This document shows, piece after piece, positions 1 through 8,840 of a stretch of 64,000 nucleotides of DNA. Under the pieces are notes generated by a model. It was not told where the DNA came from and did no database searches. It saw nothing but the letters and a program-made list of their open reading frames with translations. The stretch comes from Enterovibrio paralichthyis. Lineage in GTDB: Bacteria > Pseudomonadota > Gammaproteobacteria > Enterobacterales > Vibrionaceae. Numbering within the stretch: position 1 is the first letter of the stretch; every line of letters begins with the position of its first letter. The stretch lies in NCBI RefSeq assembly GCF_019209835.1, contig NZ_JAHUTS010000004.1, positions 62,001-126,000 of the forward strand, written 5' to 3'. The translations under genes and the position numbers were made by a program.

Positions 1-1499
1 ACACGGCGCGCCAGGCGGCGAGCGATAAAGATTTTGTGTCCAGACTGGCAGACATCTCCTGGGCGATGCGTGTCGAAGCTATTTACGGCATTTACGATGA
101 AAAGCGCACTGCCGGTATGAGTGAGAGCGTTGAGAAGCTGGGAAGCGAAGCCATTGAAATTGCGCGCCAGATGGCGACAACACCCGTGCTGCGTGATGTT
201 GCACGTAACGTTGAAAACAGTGTCAGCGACTATGTCCGCTACACCGAGACGCAGGCTGAGCCGACCATTCAGGCGTACTTCAAAAAAGAAATTGATGTAA
301 ACCGCTACAACAGCATGGTGGCGGAATACCGTGACCTTGGCGCTGAAATGATGGATGAAATTTCCGCACTGTCTTCTTACATCAACCCTCTGGTTGAGCA
401 GGATCTGGCAAAGTCCGATGAGAATGCCGACGAGATGATGTTGATGACCGGCGCAGTAATGACGTCAGCGCTGTTGATTGCGGCATTGTTTGGCTGGTGG
501 CTGTCTGGCGTTATCGTGAAGCCGCTGGAAACATTGCAGGATGTGATGCGTCGTCTGGCAACCGGTGATCTGAATGTGAGAGCAGAAGACGAAGGCACCA
601 ACGAGCTGGCACGTCTTGGCCGCGATACCAACCTGACCATTGAGCAACTGCGCCGTACCGTGAATTCGCTGGTGAGCATCAGTGATGAAGTGGCAGCCGC
701 GTCGACAGAACTGGCGGCAGTAATGACCCAGTCTTCTGTGAATGCGCAGCAAGAGCAGGTGGAAATCGAGCAGGTTGCTTCGGCGGTCAACGAGCTTTCA
801 AGCACAGCAAACAACGTTTCTGACAACGCGGTAAATGCTGACCATGCAGCACGCCAAACCGACGATCTGGCTGCACAAGGCCTGTCTATCTTCGAACAAA
901 GCTCTCAAGCTGCGTTCCAGATGGCTGAGTCAATCGAGAACACGGCGAATGTTGTGACCACCCTGCGTGACCAGTCACAGCGCATCAGTCATGTGGTGGA
1001 AGTGATTCGCGGTATCTCTGAGCAAACAAACCTGCTGGCACTGAACGCCGCGATTGAGGCTGCACGTGCAGGCCATTCTGGCCGCGGTTTTGCTGTGGTA
1101 GCGGATGAAGTGCGTATGCTGGCGGCGCGTACTGAAGAGTCGACCAAAGAGATCCAGCAGATCATTGAAGAGCTGCAGGTTCAGGCTTCACAGGCCGGTG
1201 ACAGCATGGGTACCTGTATGGATGTTCTGGCTCGCACCCAGGAGCTGAGTGGACAGGCGAATGACGCCCTGAACGGCATCACTGAGTCTGTCGCGCAAAT
1301 CACCAATATGAACACCCTGGTGGCGACAGCGGCTGAGCAACAGTCTGCCGTGACGCAGGACATCAACCGTAACATCAACAACATGTCTGACATCATTACT
1401 CAGAACGTTACCGGTATCAGCCAGAGTGCACAGGCAAGTCAGGAACTGTCACAACTGGCGGAATCGCAAAAGCACGAATTGTCATTCTTCCGTGTTTAA
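1..1499 (+). CDS. Methyl-accepting chemotaxis protein, 5'-truncated
   Basis: Chemoreceptor that senses a ligand outside the cell and controls the CheA kinase. The reading frame is open to the left edge of the window, so the true start and first membrane helix lie outside; the GTG at 36 is only the first possible internal start. What is visible is a helical periplasmic region, one membrane helix (about 440-515, ending GWWLSGVIV), a HAMP domain (about 515-680) and a long coiled-coil signalling domain. The conserved hairpin tip is present (ISEQTNLLALNAAIEAARAG near 1015-1075). The protein ends without a CheR-docking pentapeptide. It is followed by a strong terminator, so it is probably the last gene of its unit. 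The ligand cannot be told from the sequence. Confidence 0.93.
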   Translation, partial: TARQAASDKDFVSRLADISWAMRVEAIYGIYDEKRTAGMSESVEKLGSEAIEIARQMATTPVLRDVARNVENSVSDYVRYTETQAEPTIQAYFKKEIDVNRYNSMVAEYRDLGAEMMDEISALSSYINPLVEQDLAKSDENADEMMLMTGAVMTSALLIAALFGWWLSGVIVKPLETLQDVMRRLATGDLNVRAEDEGTNELARLGRDTNLTIEQLRRTVNSLVSISDEVAAASTELAAVMTQSSVNAQQEQVEIEQVASAVNELSSTANNVSDNAVNADHAARQTDDLAAQGLSIFEQSSQAAFQMAESIENTANVVTTLRDQSQRISHVVEVIRGISEQTNLLALNAAIEAARAGHSGRGFAVVADEVRMLAARTEESTKEIQQIIEELQVQASQAGDSMGTCMDVLARTQELSGQANDALNGITESVAQITNMNTLVATAAEQQSAVTQDINRNINNMSDIITQNVTGISQSAQASQELSQLAESQKHELSFFRV

Positions 1500-1813
1500 G
1501 CCATTCTGAAGTTTCCCTTTGAGGGGAATACGCCGCAAAAAACCGCAGCAATGCGGTTTTTTTGTGCCTCATTTTTGCCCCGGTGACATTTGAGTTTCAT
1601 GACGCCAGTCAATGGCAGGTTATTAATTAATCGAATAATTTTCGTGATTGTATTTTTTGTGTAATTTCAATGTTACCGGCCGCATCTAAATGTGTGACCT
1701 GTCGCAAACAAGTCAATTTATCTCATGTTAGGGACGTATCTCGAAATGTAGAAGCACTGTTAATCTCTTGGCGCTCTCAATGTGAAGAGAACGTAGAAAA
1801 GGAGTGTTCAACG
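1500..1813. other. Intergenic leader before the DAACS symporter
   Basis: After the terminator this 314-bp stretch is AT-rich up to about 1670 and then holds an open frame (from 1670) continuous with the symporter. The extra 48 codons have no family similarity and the real start has its own Shine-Dalgarno, so the stretch is read as untranslated leader and promoter. I see no convincing regulator site. Confidence 0.5.
1537..1563 (+). terminator. Rho-independent terminator after the chemoreceptor
   Basis: An 11-bp A-rich/GC stem (aaaaaaccgca / tgcggtttttt) with a GCAA tetraloop runs into a T tract. It lies 38 bp after the stop codon. Confidence 0.9.
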
Positions 1814-3121
1814 ATGAATGCGGAAACAAAAAAGATGTCCCTGACCTCCCGTGTCCTGCTTGGCATGGTGATGGGTATTGTGACCGGATTTGCAATTCGT
1901 TTTATGTTTGGCGAAGAGGGTTTCGTCAACGAATACATCGTCAATGGCCTGTTTGATGTTGGCGGCCAGATTTTCGTTGCCAGTTTGAAGATGCTGGTTG
2001 TGCCTTTGGTTTTTGTCTCGCTGGTGTGTGGTACCAGTGCACTGAAAGACATTGCAACCCTTGGCCGTTTGGGTGGCAAAACCCTGATGTTCTATCTGGG
2101 TACCACGGCGCTGGCGATCACGTTGGCAATGAGCCTTGCTCTGCTGTTTGGTCCGGGTAAAGGCGCTGATCTGTCAGCCGCATCCAGCTTTACCGCCAAA
2201 GAAGCGCCATCGCTGGGCGATGTCATTGTCGGTATGTTCCCGACCAACCCTATCAGCTCCATGGCAGAGGGTAATACCCTTCAAATCATCATTTTTGCCC
2301 TGCTGTTTGGCATTGCTATCAGTGCTTCCGGTAAGCCGGGTGAGCGCATTGCGGCGTTTTTCCGTGACCTCAACGAAGTGATCCTGAAGCTGGTTGCCCT
2401 GTTGATGAACCTGGCACCGTTCGGTGTGTTCTGTTTGATGGCAAAACTGTTCACCTCTCTGGGTCTGTCTGCGATTGTCAGCCTGGCGGAGTACTTCTTC
2501 GTGTTGGCGGGCGGCCTTATTCTGCATGCGCTGGTGACTTACACCACCATGCTGAAAGTGTTTAGCGGCCTGAGCCCGGTCACCTTCCTGAAGAAAATGG
2601 AAGATGCCATCATGTTTGCGTTTTCGACTGCATCGTCAAACGCGACCATTCCTGTGTCGATGGAAACCACTACCCGCCGCATGGGCGCAGACAACAAGAT
2701 TGCGTCATTCACTATTCCGCTAGGTGCGACCATTAACATGGACGGCACCGCGATGATGCAAGGTGTTGCTACCGTGTTTATCGCACAGGCGTTTAACGTT
2801 GACCTGACCTTGATGGATTACATGACCGTGATCCTGACGGCGACACTGGCCTCTATCGGTACCGCAGGTGTGCCGGGTGTAGGTTTGGTGATGCTGGCAA
2901 TGGTACTGAACCAAGTAGGTCTGCCACTGGAAGGTATCGCGCTTATCATGGGTGTAGACCGTCTACTGGATATGATCCGCACTGCGGTAAACATCACAGG
3001 CGACTGTGCGGTGACCTGTATTGTGGCGAAAAGCGAAGGTGCGTTGGACGAGAAGCGCTTCAACGATATGCACGCGGCTGACGAAGACGAGAAGATCGTG
3101 TTCAAACCGTCGATGCAATAA
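1814..3121 (+). CDS. Dicarboxylate/amino acid:cation symporter (DAACS family)
   Basis: Inner-membrane secondary transporter that takes up an acidic or small amino acid or a dicarboxylate together with Na+ or H+. About 435 residues, the usual length for GltP/DctA-type carriers. The family hallmarks are visible: a serine-rich re-entrant loop (FSTASSNATIPVSMETT), the NMDGTAMMQ motif of helix 7, the second hairpin (ASIGTAGVPGVG) and MGVDRLLDMIRTAVNITGD in the last helix. The ATG at 1814 is chosen because AAGGAG lies about 9 bp upstream and the protein then begins as family members do; an in-frame extension to 1670 is rejected. Monocistronic, with a terminator after it. The substrate (glutamate, aspartate, serine or C4-dicarboxylate) cannot be fixed by reading alone. 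Confidence 0.9.
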   Translation: MNAETKKMSLTSRVLLGMVMGIVTGFAIRFMFGEEGFVNEYIVNGLFDVGGQIFVASLKMLVVPLVFVSLVCGTSALKDIATLGRLGGKTLMFYLGTTALAITLAMSLALLFGPGKGADLSAASSFTAKEAPSLGDVIVGMFPTNPISSMAEGNTLQIIIFALLFGIAISASGKPGERIAAFFRDLNEVILKLVALLMNLAPFGVFCLMAKLFTSLGLSAIVSLAEYFFVLAGGLILHALVTYTTMLKVFSGLSPVTFLKKMEDAIMFAFSTASSNATIPVSMETTTRRMGADNKIASFTIPLGATINMDGTAMMQGVATVFIAQAFNVDLTLMDYMTVILTATLASIGTAGVPGVGLVMLAMVLNQVGLPLEGIALIMGVDRLLDMIRTAVNITGDCAVTCIVAKSEGALDEKRFNDMHAADEDEKIVFKPSMQ

Positions 3122-3153
3122 ACATCCAAGTATTGAACGACACGCACAAAACG

Positions 3154-3179
3154 AACGCCGGATAATTCCGGCGTTTTTT
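3154..3179 (+). terminator. Rho-independent terminator after the DAACS symporter
   Basis: A 9-bp stem (aacgccgga / ttccggcgtt) is followed by a T6 run, 32 bp after the stop codon. Confidence 0.88.
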
Positions 3180-3228
3180 GATCTGGAATCGTCGTGCTTC
3201 GTATTGAAAACAAAAAACGAACAGGCTT

Positions 3229-4782
3229 ATGTCTCAATACCATACACTCCGCCTTATCCTCGGCGACCAGCTTAATGCCCACCATTCCTGGTACCGGGAA
3301 AAAGACGACGGCGTCCTTTACCTTATTGCCGAGCTTCGGCAGGAAACGGACTATGTTACCCATCACATCCAAAAAATCTGCGCCTTCTTTGCTGCTATGG
3401 CGCAATTTGCCCGGGCACTCACCAAGGCCGGCCATCAGGTTGAATACCTGACGCTCGACGACACCGCTGCGTTTTCATCGCTGAACGAACTGCTTGATAG
3501 CCTGATGACCAAATACGGCATTATCCGCTTTGAGTATCAAATGCCGGATGAATACCGGTTACGGGAGCAACTTTCAGCGTTTTGCCGCTCCCTTGCGATT
3601 GCCAGTAATGAGGTGAGCAGTGAGCACTTTTTGGTGCCCGTGGAAACCTTACCGACCCATTTCACAGCCGGTAAGCATCACCTTATGGAGTCGTTTTACC
3701 GCAAAATGCGGGTTCAGTTTGATGTGTTGATGGAGGGGGGCAAGCCAGATGGGGGCAAATGGAATTACGATAAGGAAAACCGCGCCAAGCTGACGGCAAA
3801 AGATTTGTCTGATATCCCAGAGCCTCTATGCTTCGGCAACGATGTTACCGATGTCCTCGCGCGTTTGGCGCGCCATAAAGTGCAGAGTATAGGGCAAGTG
3901 AGTGAGCAGTTACTCTGGCCAGTGACAAGGCGACAGTCGCTGGATCTGCTGAGCTATTTTTGCACAGCCCTGTTGCCTTGCTTTGGCCGCTTTCAGGATG
4001 CGATGACAACCCAAAGCCAGCATCGCTGGAGCCTTTACCATTCGCGGCTTTCGTTTGCTATTAACAGCAAAATGCTGCACCCGATGCAGGTGATCAATGC
4101 CGCCGTTGATGCCTACCGCGCGCCGGATTCGGGTATTTCGTTGGCGCAGGTCGAAGGGTTTGTCCGCCAGATCCTCGGCTGGAGGGAGTTTGTCCGCGGT
4201 CTGTATTGGGCGAACATGCCAGCGTACGAAAGTCTTAATGCACTGAACGCCAGCCGACCTTTGCCTGACTACTTCTGGGACGGCAACACCCGTATGCAAT
4301 GTATGAAGCAGGCCATCGGACAATCGTTGGAGTTTGCTTATGCGCACCATATCCAGCGTTTGATGGTGACCGGTAACTTCGCACTGCTGACGGGGCTTTC
4401 ACCGGACGAGGTAGACGCCTGGTATCTCGGTATCTATATCGATGCGTTGCAATGGGTGGAGCTGCCAAATACCCGTGGTATGGCGTTGTTCGCTGACGGA
4501 GGGTTGCTGGCTACCAAGCCTTACGCCGCAAGTGGGAACTACATCCAGAAAATGAGCGATTACTGCACTGACTGCCATTACAAGGTCAAAGAGAAAGTCG
4601 GGGAGCGCGCCTGTCCATTCAACAGCCTTTACTGGCACTTTATGGAAAAACACCGCGCACGAGTGGCAATCAACCCCAGGGCTGGTGTGGTGTATCGAAA
4701 TTGGGACAATAAAAGTGAATCAGACCGTAATGCGGTTTTGGAGCAGGCCCGCCATTATCTGGACAAATTGAACGAGTTGTAA
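3229..4782 (+). CDS. Iron-sulfur cryptochrome/photolyase (FeS-BCP, prokaryotic (6-4) photolyase type)
   Basis: Flavoprotein of the deoxyribodipyrimidine photolyase-related family, expected to use blue light to repair UV photoproducts, with (6-4) lesions being the known activity of Agrobacterium PhrB. It is 517 residues, the family length. Four cysteines that would hold the 4Fe-4S cluster are at residues 358, 446, 449 and 462; the spacing (88, 3, 13) equals that of PhrB C350/C438/C441/C454. The N-terminal antenna domain starts LRLILGDQLNAHHSW and the C-terminal FAD-binding half contains GWREFVRGLYW and MVTGNFALL. The start is the ATG at 3229; its Shine-Dalgarno is poor. It stands alone between the symporter and the BCCT genes. 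Light signalling rather than repair cannot be excluded. Confidence 0.9.
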   Translation: MSQYHTLRLILGDQLNAHHSWYREKDDGVLYLIAELRQETDYVTHHIQKICAFFAAMAQFARALTKAGHQVEYLTLDDTAAFSSLNELLDSLMTKYGIIRFEYQMPDEYRLREQLSAFCRSLAIASNEVSSEHFLVPVETLPTHFTAGKHHLMESFYRKMRVQFDVLMEGGKPDGGKWNYDKENRAKLTAKDLSDIPEPLCFGNDVTDVLARLARHKVQSIGQVSEQLLWPVTRRQSLDLLSYFCTALLPCFGRFQDAMTTQSQHRWSLYHSRLSFAINSKMLHPMQVINAAVDAYRAPDSGISLAQVEGFVRQILGWREFVRGLYWANMPAYESLNALNASRPLPDYFWDGNTRMQCMKQAIGQSLEFAYAHHIQRLMVTGNFALLTGLSPDEVDAWYLGIYIDALQWVELPNTRGMALFADGGLLATKPYAASGNYIQKMSDYCTDCHYKVKEKVGERACPFNSLYWHFMEKHRARVAINPRAGVVYRNWDNKSESDRNAVLEQARHYLDKLNEL

Positions 4783-5012
4783 TCCATCCTGCCGCATTTA
4801 TTGCCGCCTTTGTTGAAATGTTGTTTTCAGTGATTCTTCTGGTGAATCTCTTTTTTCCTATCTATTTATTCGATATTTTGCATCGTAAAAATTCATCTTT
4901 TCAATCGTTTATTTTTGTTTTACCTTGCCGCCGTTAAACGGGATAGTTTTCCGTTGATAAAGTGCTTTTTGGCACTTTTGTGTTCTTTCTAAAGGAAAAT
5001 GGAGTTGTCGTT

Positions 5013-6644
5013 GTGAGTGATAAAAGCCACGATGAATTAATGGCGCCGGATGGTGCGGTGAACCCAATTGATACCGATTATCAAGTGGGTCAGGATAACA
5101 TCGCACTAAACATCGGTCCTTTCGGCCTGGATATTCACAACCGCGTGTTTGTGGTGTCTGGCGGTATGATCGCCCTCTTTGTGTTGATCACCCTCTTATT
5201 CAGAAATTCAGTTGGACCTGTGTTCAGCGACCTTCGCAATACCCTGACATCTCAGATGGACTGGTTCTTTATCGGTGCGGGTAACTTTTTTGTCCTCGTC
5301 TGTCTTGTGCTGATTTTCAGCCCGCTGGGTCGTGTCCGTCTGGGCGGTACTGAAGCGGAGCCTGATTATACCTATGTCGGTTGGTTCTCAATGCTGTTCG
5401 CGGCGGGTATGGGTATCGGCCTGATGTTCTACGGCGTGTCAGAGCCTCTGTCTCACTACGCATCGTCATTTGGCGGTGTGGTGGAAGCCAACGGTGTGCG
5501 CACTGACTGGGCACCACTGGGTGGCGCGCTGGGTAACCCTGAAGCAGCAAAAGATCTGGGTATGGCGGCGACCATTTACCACTGGGGTCTGCACCCTTGG
5601 GCGGTATATGCGTTGATCGCGCTGTCATTGGCGCTGTTCTCGTTCAACAAAGGTTTGCCGCTGACTATCCGCTCTGTGTTCTACCCGCTGTTTGGTGAGC
5701 GCATTTGGGGCTGGCCGGGTCACATCATCGATATCACAGCTGTGGTTGCGACCCTGTTTGGTCTGGCAACCTCGCTGGGCTTCGGTGCTTCCCAGGCGGC
5801 AGCAGGTCTGAACTTCCTGTTCGATATTCCGGGTGGCATCACCACGCAGGTGGTTTTGATCATCGGTATTACCGGTCTGGCTCTGGCTTCGGTAGTGGCT
5901 GGTCTGGATGCGGGCGTGAAGCGTTTGTCTGAGTTCAACATGGCGATGGCAACCTTGCTGATGGTGTTCGTGATTGCAGTGGGGCCGACCCTGTCTATCT
6001 TCAGCAATGTCGTGAGCAACATGGCGGCGTACGTTGAAAACCTGCCAGCGCTGTCAATGCCATTTGGCCGCGAAGATGCCAACTACTCTCAAGGTTGGAC
6101 GGCGTTCTACTGGGCATGGTGGATGTCCTGGTCGCCATTCGTAGGTATGTTTATCGCGCGTGTTTCCCGTGGCCGTACGGTGCGTGAATTCATCATTTGT
6201 GTACTGCTGATCCCAACGTCTGTGTGTGTACTGTGGATGACGGCGTTCGGTACCACAGCCATTGAACAGCTTCAGTCTGGTTACCGTGCAGTTGTAGAGG
6301 CAGATCTGCCGCTTCAGCTGTTTAGCATGCTGGAAATGTTGCCGTTCTCAAGCATCACCTCTTTGCTGGGTATTGTTCTGGTCGTGGTGTTCTTCGTGAC
6401 CTCTTCTGACTCAGGTTCGCTGGTTATCGATACCATTTCTGCCGGCGGTAAAGTGGATGCACCAATTCCACAGCGTGTCTTCTGGTGTTGTTTTGTCGGT
6501 CTGGTAGCGATTTCCCTGTTGCTGGGTGGCGGCCTTGGCTCGCTGCAGGCAATGGTGGTTTCAACCGGTCTGCCGTTCTGTATCGTACTGCTGCTGTGTG
6601 CATTCTCCCTGGTGAAAGGGTTGATGTCAGAGCCCCGCAAGTAA
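5013..6644 (+). CDS. BCCT family betaine/choline/carnitine transporter (first of two)
   Basis: Inner-membrane sodium-coupled carrier for a trimethylammonium osmolyte such as glycine betaine. About 543 residues with 12 predicted helices. The glycine-rich Na+/substrate segment GMGIGLMFYGVSEPL and the family signature GWTAFYWAWWMSWSPF are present, followed by RVSRGRTVREF. The GMGIG form is that of Na+-coupled betaine carriers such as BetP. I chose the GTG at 5013, with GGAG 8 bp upstream, because the neighbouring paralogue begins at the same residue; a TTG at 4962 would add an unsupported hydrophobic stretch. The N-terminal leader (SDKSHDELM, then NPIDTDYQVGQDN) is almost the same in both copies. 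Followed by a terminator, so the copies are probably transcribed separately. Confidence 0.93.
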   Translation: MSDKSHDELMAPDGAVNPIDTDYQVGQDNIALNIGPFGLDIHNRVFVVSGGMIALFVLITLLFRNSVGPVFSDLRNTLTSQMDWFFIGAGNFFVLVCLVLIFSPLGRVRLGGTEAEPDYTYVGWFSMLFAAGMGIGLMFYGVSEPLSHYASSFGGVVEANGVRTDWAPLGGALGNPEAAKDLGMAATIYHWGLHPWAVYALIALSLALFSFNKGLPLTIRSVFYPLFGERIWGWPGHIIDITAVVATLFGLATSLGFGASQAAAGLNFLFDIPGGITTQVVLIIGITGLALASVVAGLDAGVKRLSEFNMAMATLLMVFVIAVGPTLSIFSNVVSNMAAYVENLPALSMPFGREDANYSQGWTAFYWAWWMSWSPFVGMFIARVSRGRTVREFIICVLLIPTSVCVLWMTAFGTTAIEQLQSGYRAVVEADLPLQLFSMLEMLPFSSITSLLGIVLVVVFFVTSSDSGSLVIDTISAGGKVDAPIPQRVFWCCFVGLVAISLLLGGGLGSLQAMVVSTGLPFCIVLLLCAFSLVKGLMSEPRK

Positions 6645-6654
6645 GTGGCTTATC

Positions 6655-6683
6655 ATCCGGGCGCCAGTCGCCCGGATTTTTTT
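6655..6683 (+). terminator. Rho-independent terminator after the first BCCT gene
   Basis: A 9-bp GC-rich perfect stem (atccgggcg / cgcccggat) with a 5-nt loop runs into T7, 11 bp after the stop codon. Confidence 0.92.
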
Positions 6684-6975
6684 AGCCAAATCAGCCTTGA
6701 AGCTTATCTGAAACACTGACTGAAACAGGATAAGGCGTGGCGCAATTACATAATCTGCTTTCATCATTTGCCGTTAACACTAAAACGTTTACCCCATTAA
6801 ACCCTTTTCGGGTCACAGTTGGGCAAACTGAAAATGTTTAGAGATCAATGGTTGATTGTGTGGATTGTTAGCCGGTTTGACACAGGTTTCAGTTTGATTT
6901 TCGTGTAATTACAGCAGCTAATTCGACTAATTTCTCACTATTGAAGCATTGAACACTAAGGATATGTTAGAGTGT

Positions 6976-6992
6976 TAGGGTCTACAGACCTA
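6976..6992. promoter_or_regulatory. Small dyad upstream of the second BCCT gene
   Basis: Perfect 5-bp arms GGTCT and AGACC around AC, extended by partial flanking symmetry. It lies about 120 bp before the start codon. Possible repressor site; no family can be assigned. Confidence 0.25.
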
Positions 6993-7110
6993 CGCTGCAG
7001 TGTACGTTTAATATGCTTGATACCCATTCACATTTTTCATGAGGATCTCCACCCTGCATATTCAACGACATTGACTGCGTCACTCGCGAAACGGACTAAG
7101 GAGTTTTACT

Positions 7111-8745
7111 GTGAGCGATAAAAGTCATGAAGAGTTGATGAAGCCGGATGGCGACGTCAACCCAATCAATACCGACTACCAAGTCGGACAGGATAATATT
7201 GCGCTGAAAATAGGCCCATTGGGGCTGGATATTCACAACCGGGTATTCTTGATTTCCGGTTTAGCCATTGCGTTATTCGTCTTCATCACCTTGGCGTTTC
7301 AAAAAGATGTTGCTCCGGTCTTCGGTGAAATCCGTGGCTGGCTGACATCGAACCTCGACTGGTTTTTCCTCTCTGCCGGCGACATCTTCGTGGTTGTTTG
7401 CCTAGTGCTGGTAGTTAGCCCTCTTGGCAAAGTACGCCTGGGCGGCACAGAAGCCAAACCTGATTACACCTACGGCGGCTGGTTTTCCATGCTGTTTGCC
7501 GCGGGTATGGGTATTGGCCTGATGTTTTATGGTGTGGCAGAGCCGCTTTCCCATTATGCGTCCTCGTTTGGTGGTACTTCGGTGGAAAATGGCGTGCGGA
7601 CCGACTGGGCACCGCTGGGTGCCGCTGCCGGTGACGTCGAGGGGGCGAAGAGCCTTGCGATGGCCGCGACCATCTATCACTGGGGTCTCCATCCGTGGGC
7701 GATTTACGCAATCCTGGCGCTGGGTCTGGCACTGTTCTCGTTCAACAAAGGTTTGCCACTGACCATGCGCTCTGTGTTCTATCCGCTGTTCGGTGAACGC
7801 ATCTGGGGTTGGACAGGCCACATCATTGATATCCTTGCCGTGGTTGCTACGCTGTTTGGTCTGGCGACATCGCTTGGCTTTGGTGCTTCGCAGGCGGCAG
7901 CCGGTCTGAACTTCCTGTTTGGTGTGCCGCTTGGCACAACCACGGAAATCGTTTTGGTTACCTTGATTACTGCGCTTGCATTGACGTCGGTAGTCGCAGG
8001 TCTGGATGCCGGGGTAAAACGCCTTTCAGAGATCAACATGGTACTGGCGATGTTGCTGCTGCTGTTTGTGATCATGATGGGGCCAACCATCGCCATCCTT
8101 ACCGGCTTTTTTGACAATCTGGTTTCTTACGTTGAATACCTGCCTGCGCTCGCTAATCCGTTTGGCCGCGAAGATGCTAACTTCTCGCAAGGCTGGACAG
8201 CATTCTACTGGGCATGGTGGATCTCCTGGTCGCCATTCGTCGGGATGTTTATCGCCCGCGTATCCCGCGGCCGTACTGTGCGTGAATTTATCATCTGTGT
8301 ACTGCTTATCCCGTCGCTGGCTTGTGTGCTGTGGATGACCGCTTTTGGCGGCACTGCAATCGACCAGTTGGTTAACGATGGCTACACAGCGGTAACAGAA
8401 GCGGATTTGCCGGTTCAGTTGTTTACCATGCTGGAAGCGCTGCCGCTGTCGCAGATCACCTCGTTTATCGGGATTATTCTGGTGGTGGTTTTCTTCGTGA
8501 CCTCGTCAGATTCCGGTTCGCTGGTTATCGATACCATTTCTGCCGGTGGTAAAGTGGATGCACCTGTTCCACAACGCATTTTCTGGTGTACGTTCGAAGG
8601 TCTGGTAGCCATCGTGCTGCTGCTGGGTGGTGGTCTTGTCGCCTTGCAGGCAATGGCTGTCTCCACCGGCTTCCCGTTCACCATCGTGTTATTGATTGCC
8701 TGTGTGTCGGTTGTGAAAGGGCTGATGTCAGAACCTCGCGGCTAA
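7111..8745 (+). CDS. BCCT family betaine/choline/carnitine transporter (second of two)
   Basis: Paralogue of the carrier at 5013, with the same length (544 residues), the same N-terminal leader (SDKSHEELM, NPINTDYQVGQDN), the same GMGIGLMFYGVAEPL segment and GWTAFYWAWWISWSPF signature. Most differences lie in the early helices and in the loop after the signature (VNDGYTAVTEADLP). It starts at GTG 7111 with AAGGAG about 8 bp upstream. Sodium-coupled uptake of glycine betaine or a related solute is expected. The two copies come from a tandem duplication; the long separate upstream region suggests different regulation, for example one copy responding to salinity. It is followed 95 bp later by the cNMP/CBS/DUF294 gene. 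Confidence 0.93.
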   Translation: MSDKSHEELMKPDGDVNPINTDYQVGQDNIALKIGPLGLDIHNRVFLISGLAIALFVFITLAFQKDVAPVFGEIRGWLTSNLDWFFLSAGDIFVVVCLVLVVSPLGKVRLGGTEAKPDYTYGGWFSMLFAAGMGIGLMFYGVAEPLSHYASSFGGTSVENGVRTDWAPLGAAAGDVEGAKSLAMAATIYHWGLHPWAIYAILALGLALFSFNKGLPLTMRSVFYPLFGERIWGWTGHIIDILAVVATLFGLATSLGFGASQAAAGLNFLFGVPLGTTTEIVLVTLITALALTSVVAGLDAGVKRLSEINMVLAMLLLLFVIMMGPTIAILTGFFDNLVSYVEYLPALANPFGREDANFSQGWTAFYWAWWISWSPFVGMFIARVSRGRTVREFIICVLLIPSLACVLWMTAFGGTAIDQLVNDGYTAVTEADLPVQLFTMLEALPLSQITSFIGIILVVVFFVTSSDSGSLVIDTISAGGKVDAPVPQRIFWCTFEGLVAIVLLLGGGLVALQAMAVSTGFPFTIVLLIACVSVVKGLMSEPRG

Positions 8746-8766
8746 GACAAGGGCAATATGTTGTCG

Positions 8767-8794
8767 CAGGGCAGACATGGTGTCTGCCCTGTTT
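8767..8794. terminator. Hairpin after the second BCCT gene
   Basis: An 11-bp perfect stem (cagggcagaca / tgtctgccctg) with a 3-nt loop, but only TTT follows. It may terminate weakly and allow read-through into the DUF294 gene. Confidence 0.6.
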
Positions 8795-8840
8795 CGTCTG
8801 ACTGGAGTCGAGCTATCTGGCTCATTGAGATTGAGAAGTA

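Larger units (their letters stand above)
6645..7110. other. Intergenic region between the tandem BCCT genes
   Basis: 466 bp holding the terminator of the first copy and the control region of the second. A TTGACA hexamer occurs at 6877-6882 without a clear -10 at the right distance. An imperfect dyad (GGTCT-AC-AGACC) spans about 6979-6990 and could be an operator. No open frame worth calling. Confidence 0.4.

Noticed and set aside
1670..1813. N-terminal extension of the DAACS symporter
   Set aside because: The extra 48 codons resemble nothing in the family, and a strong Shine-Dalgarno precedes the ATG at 1814.
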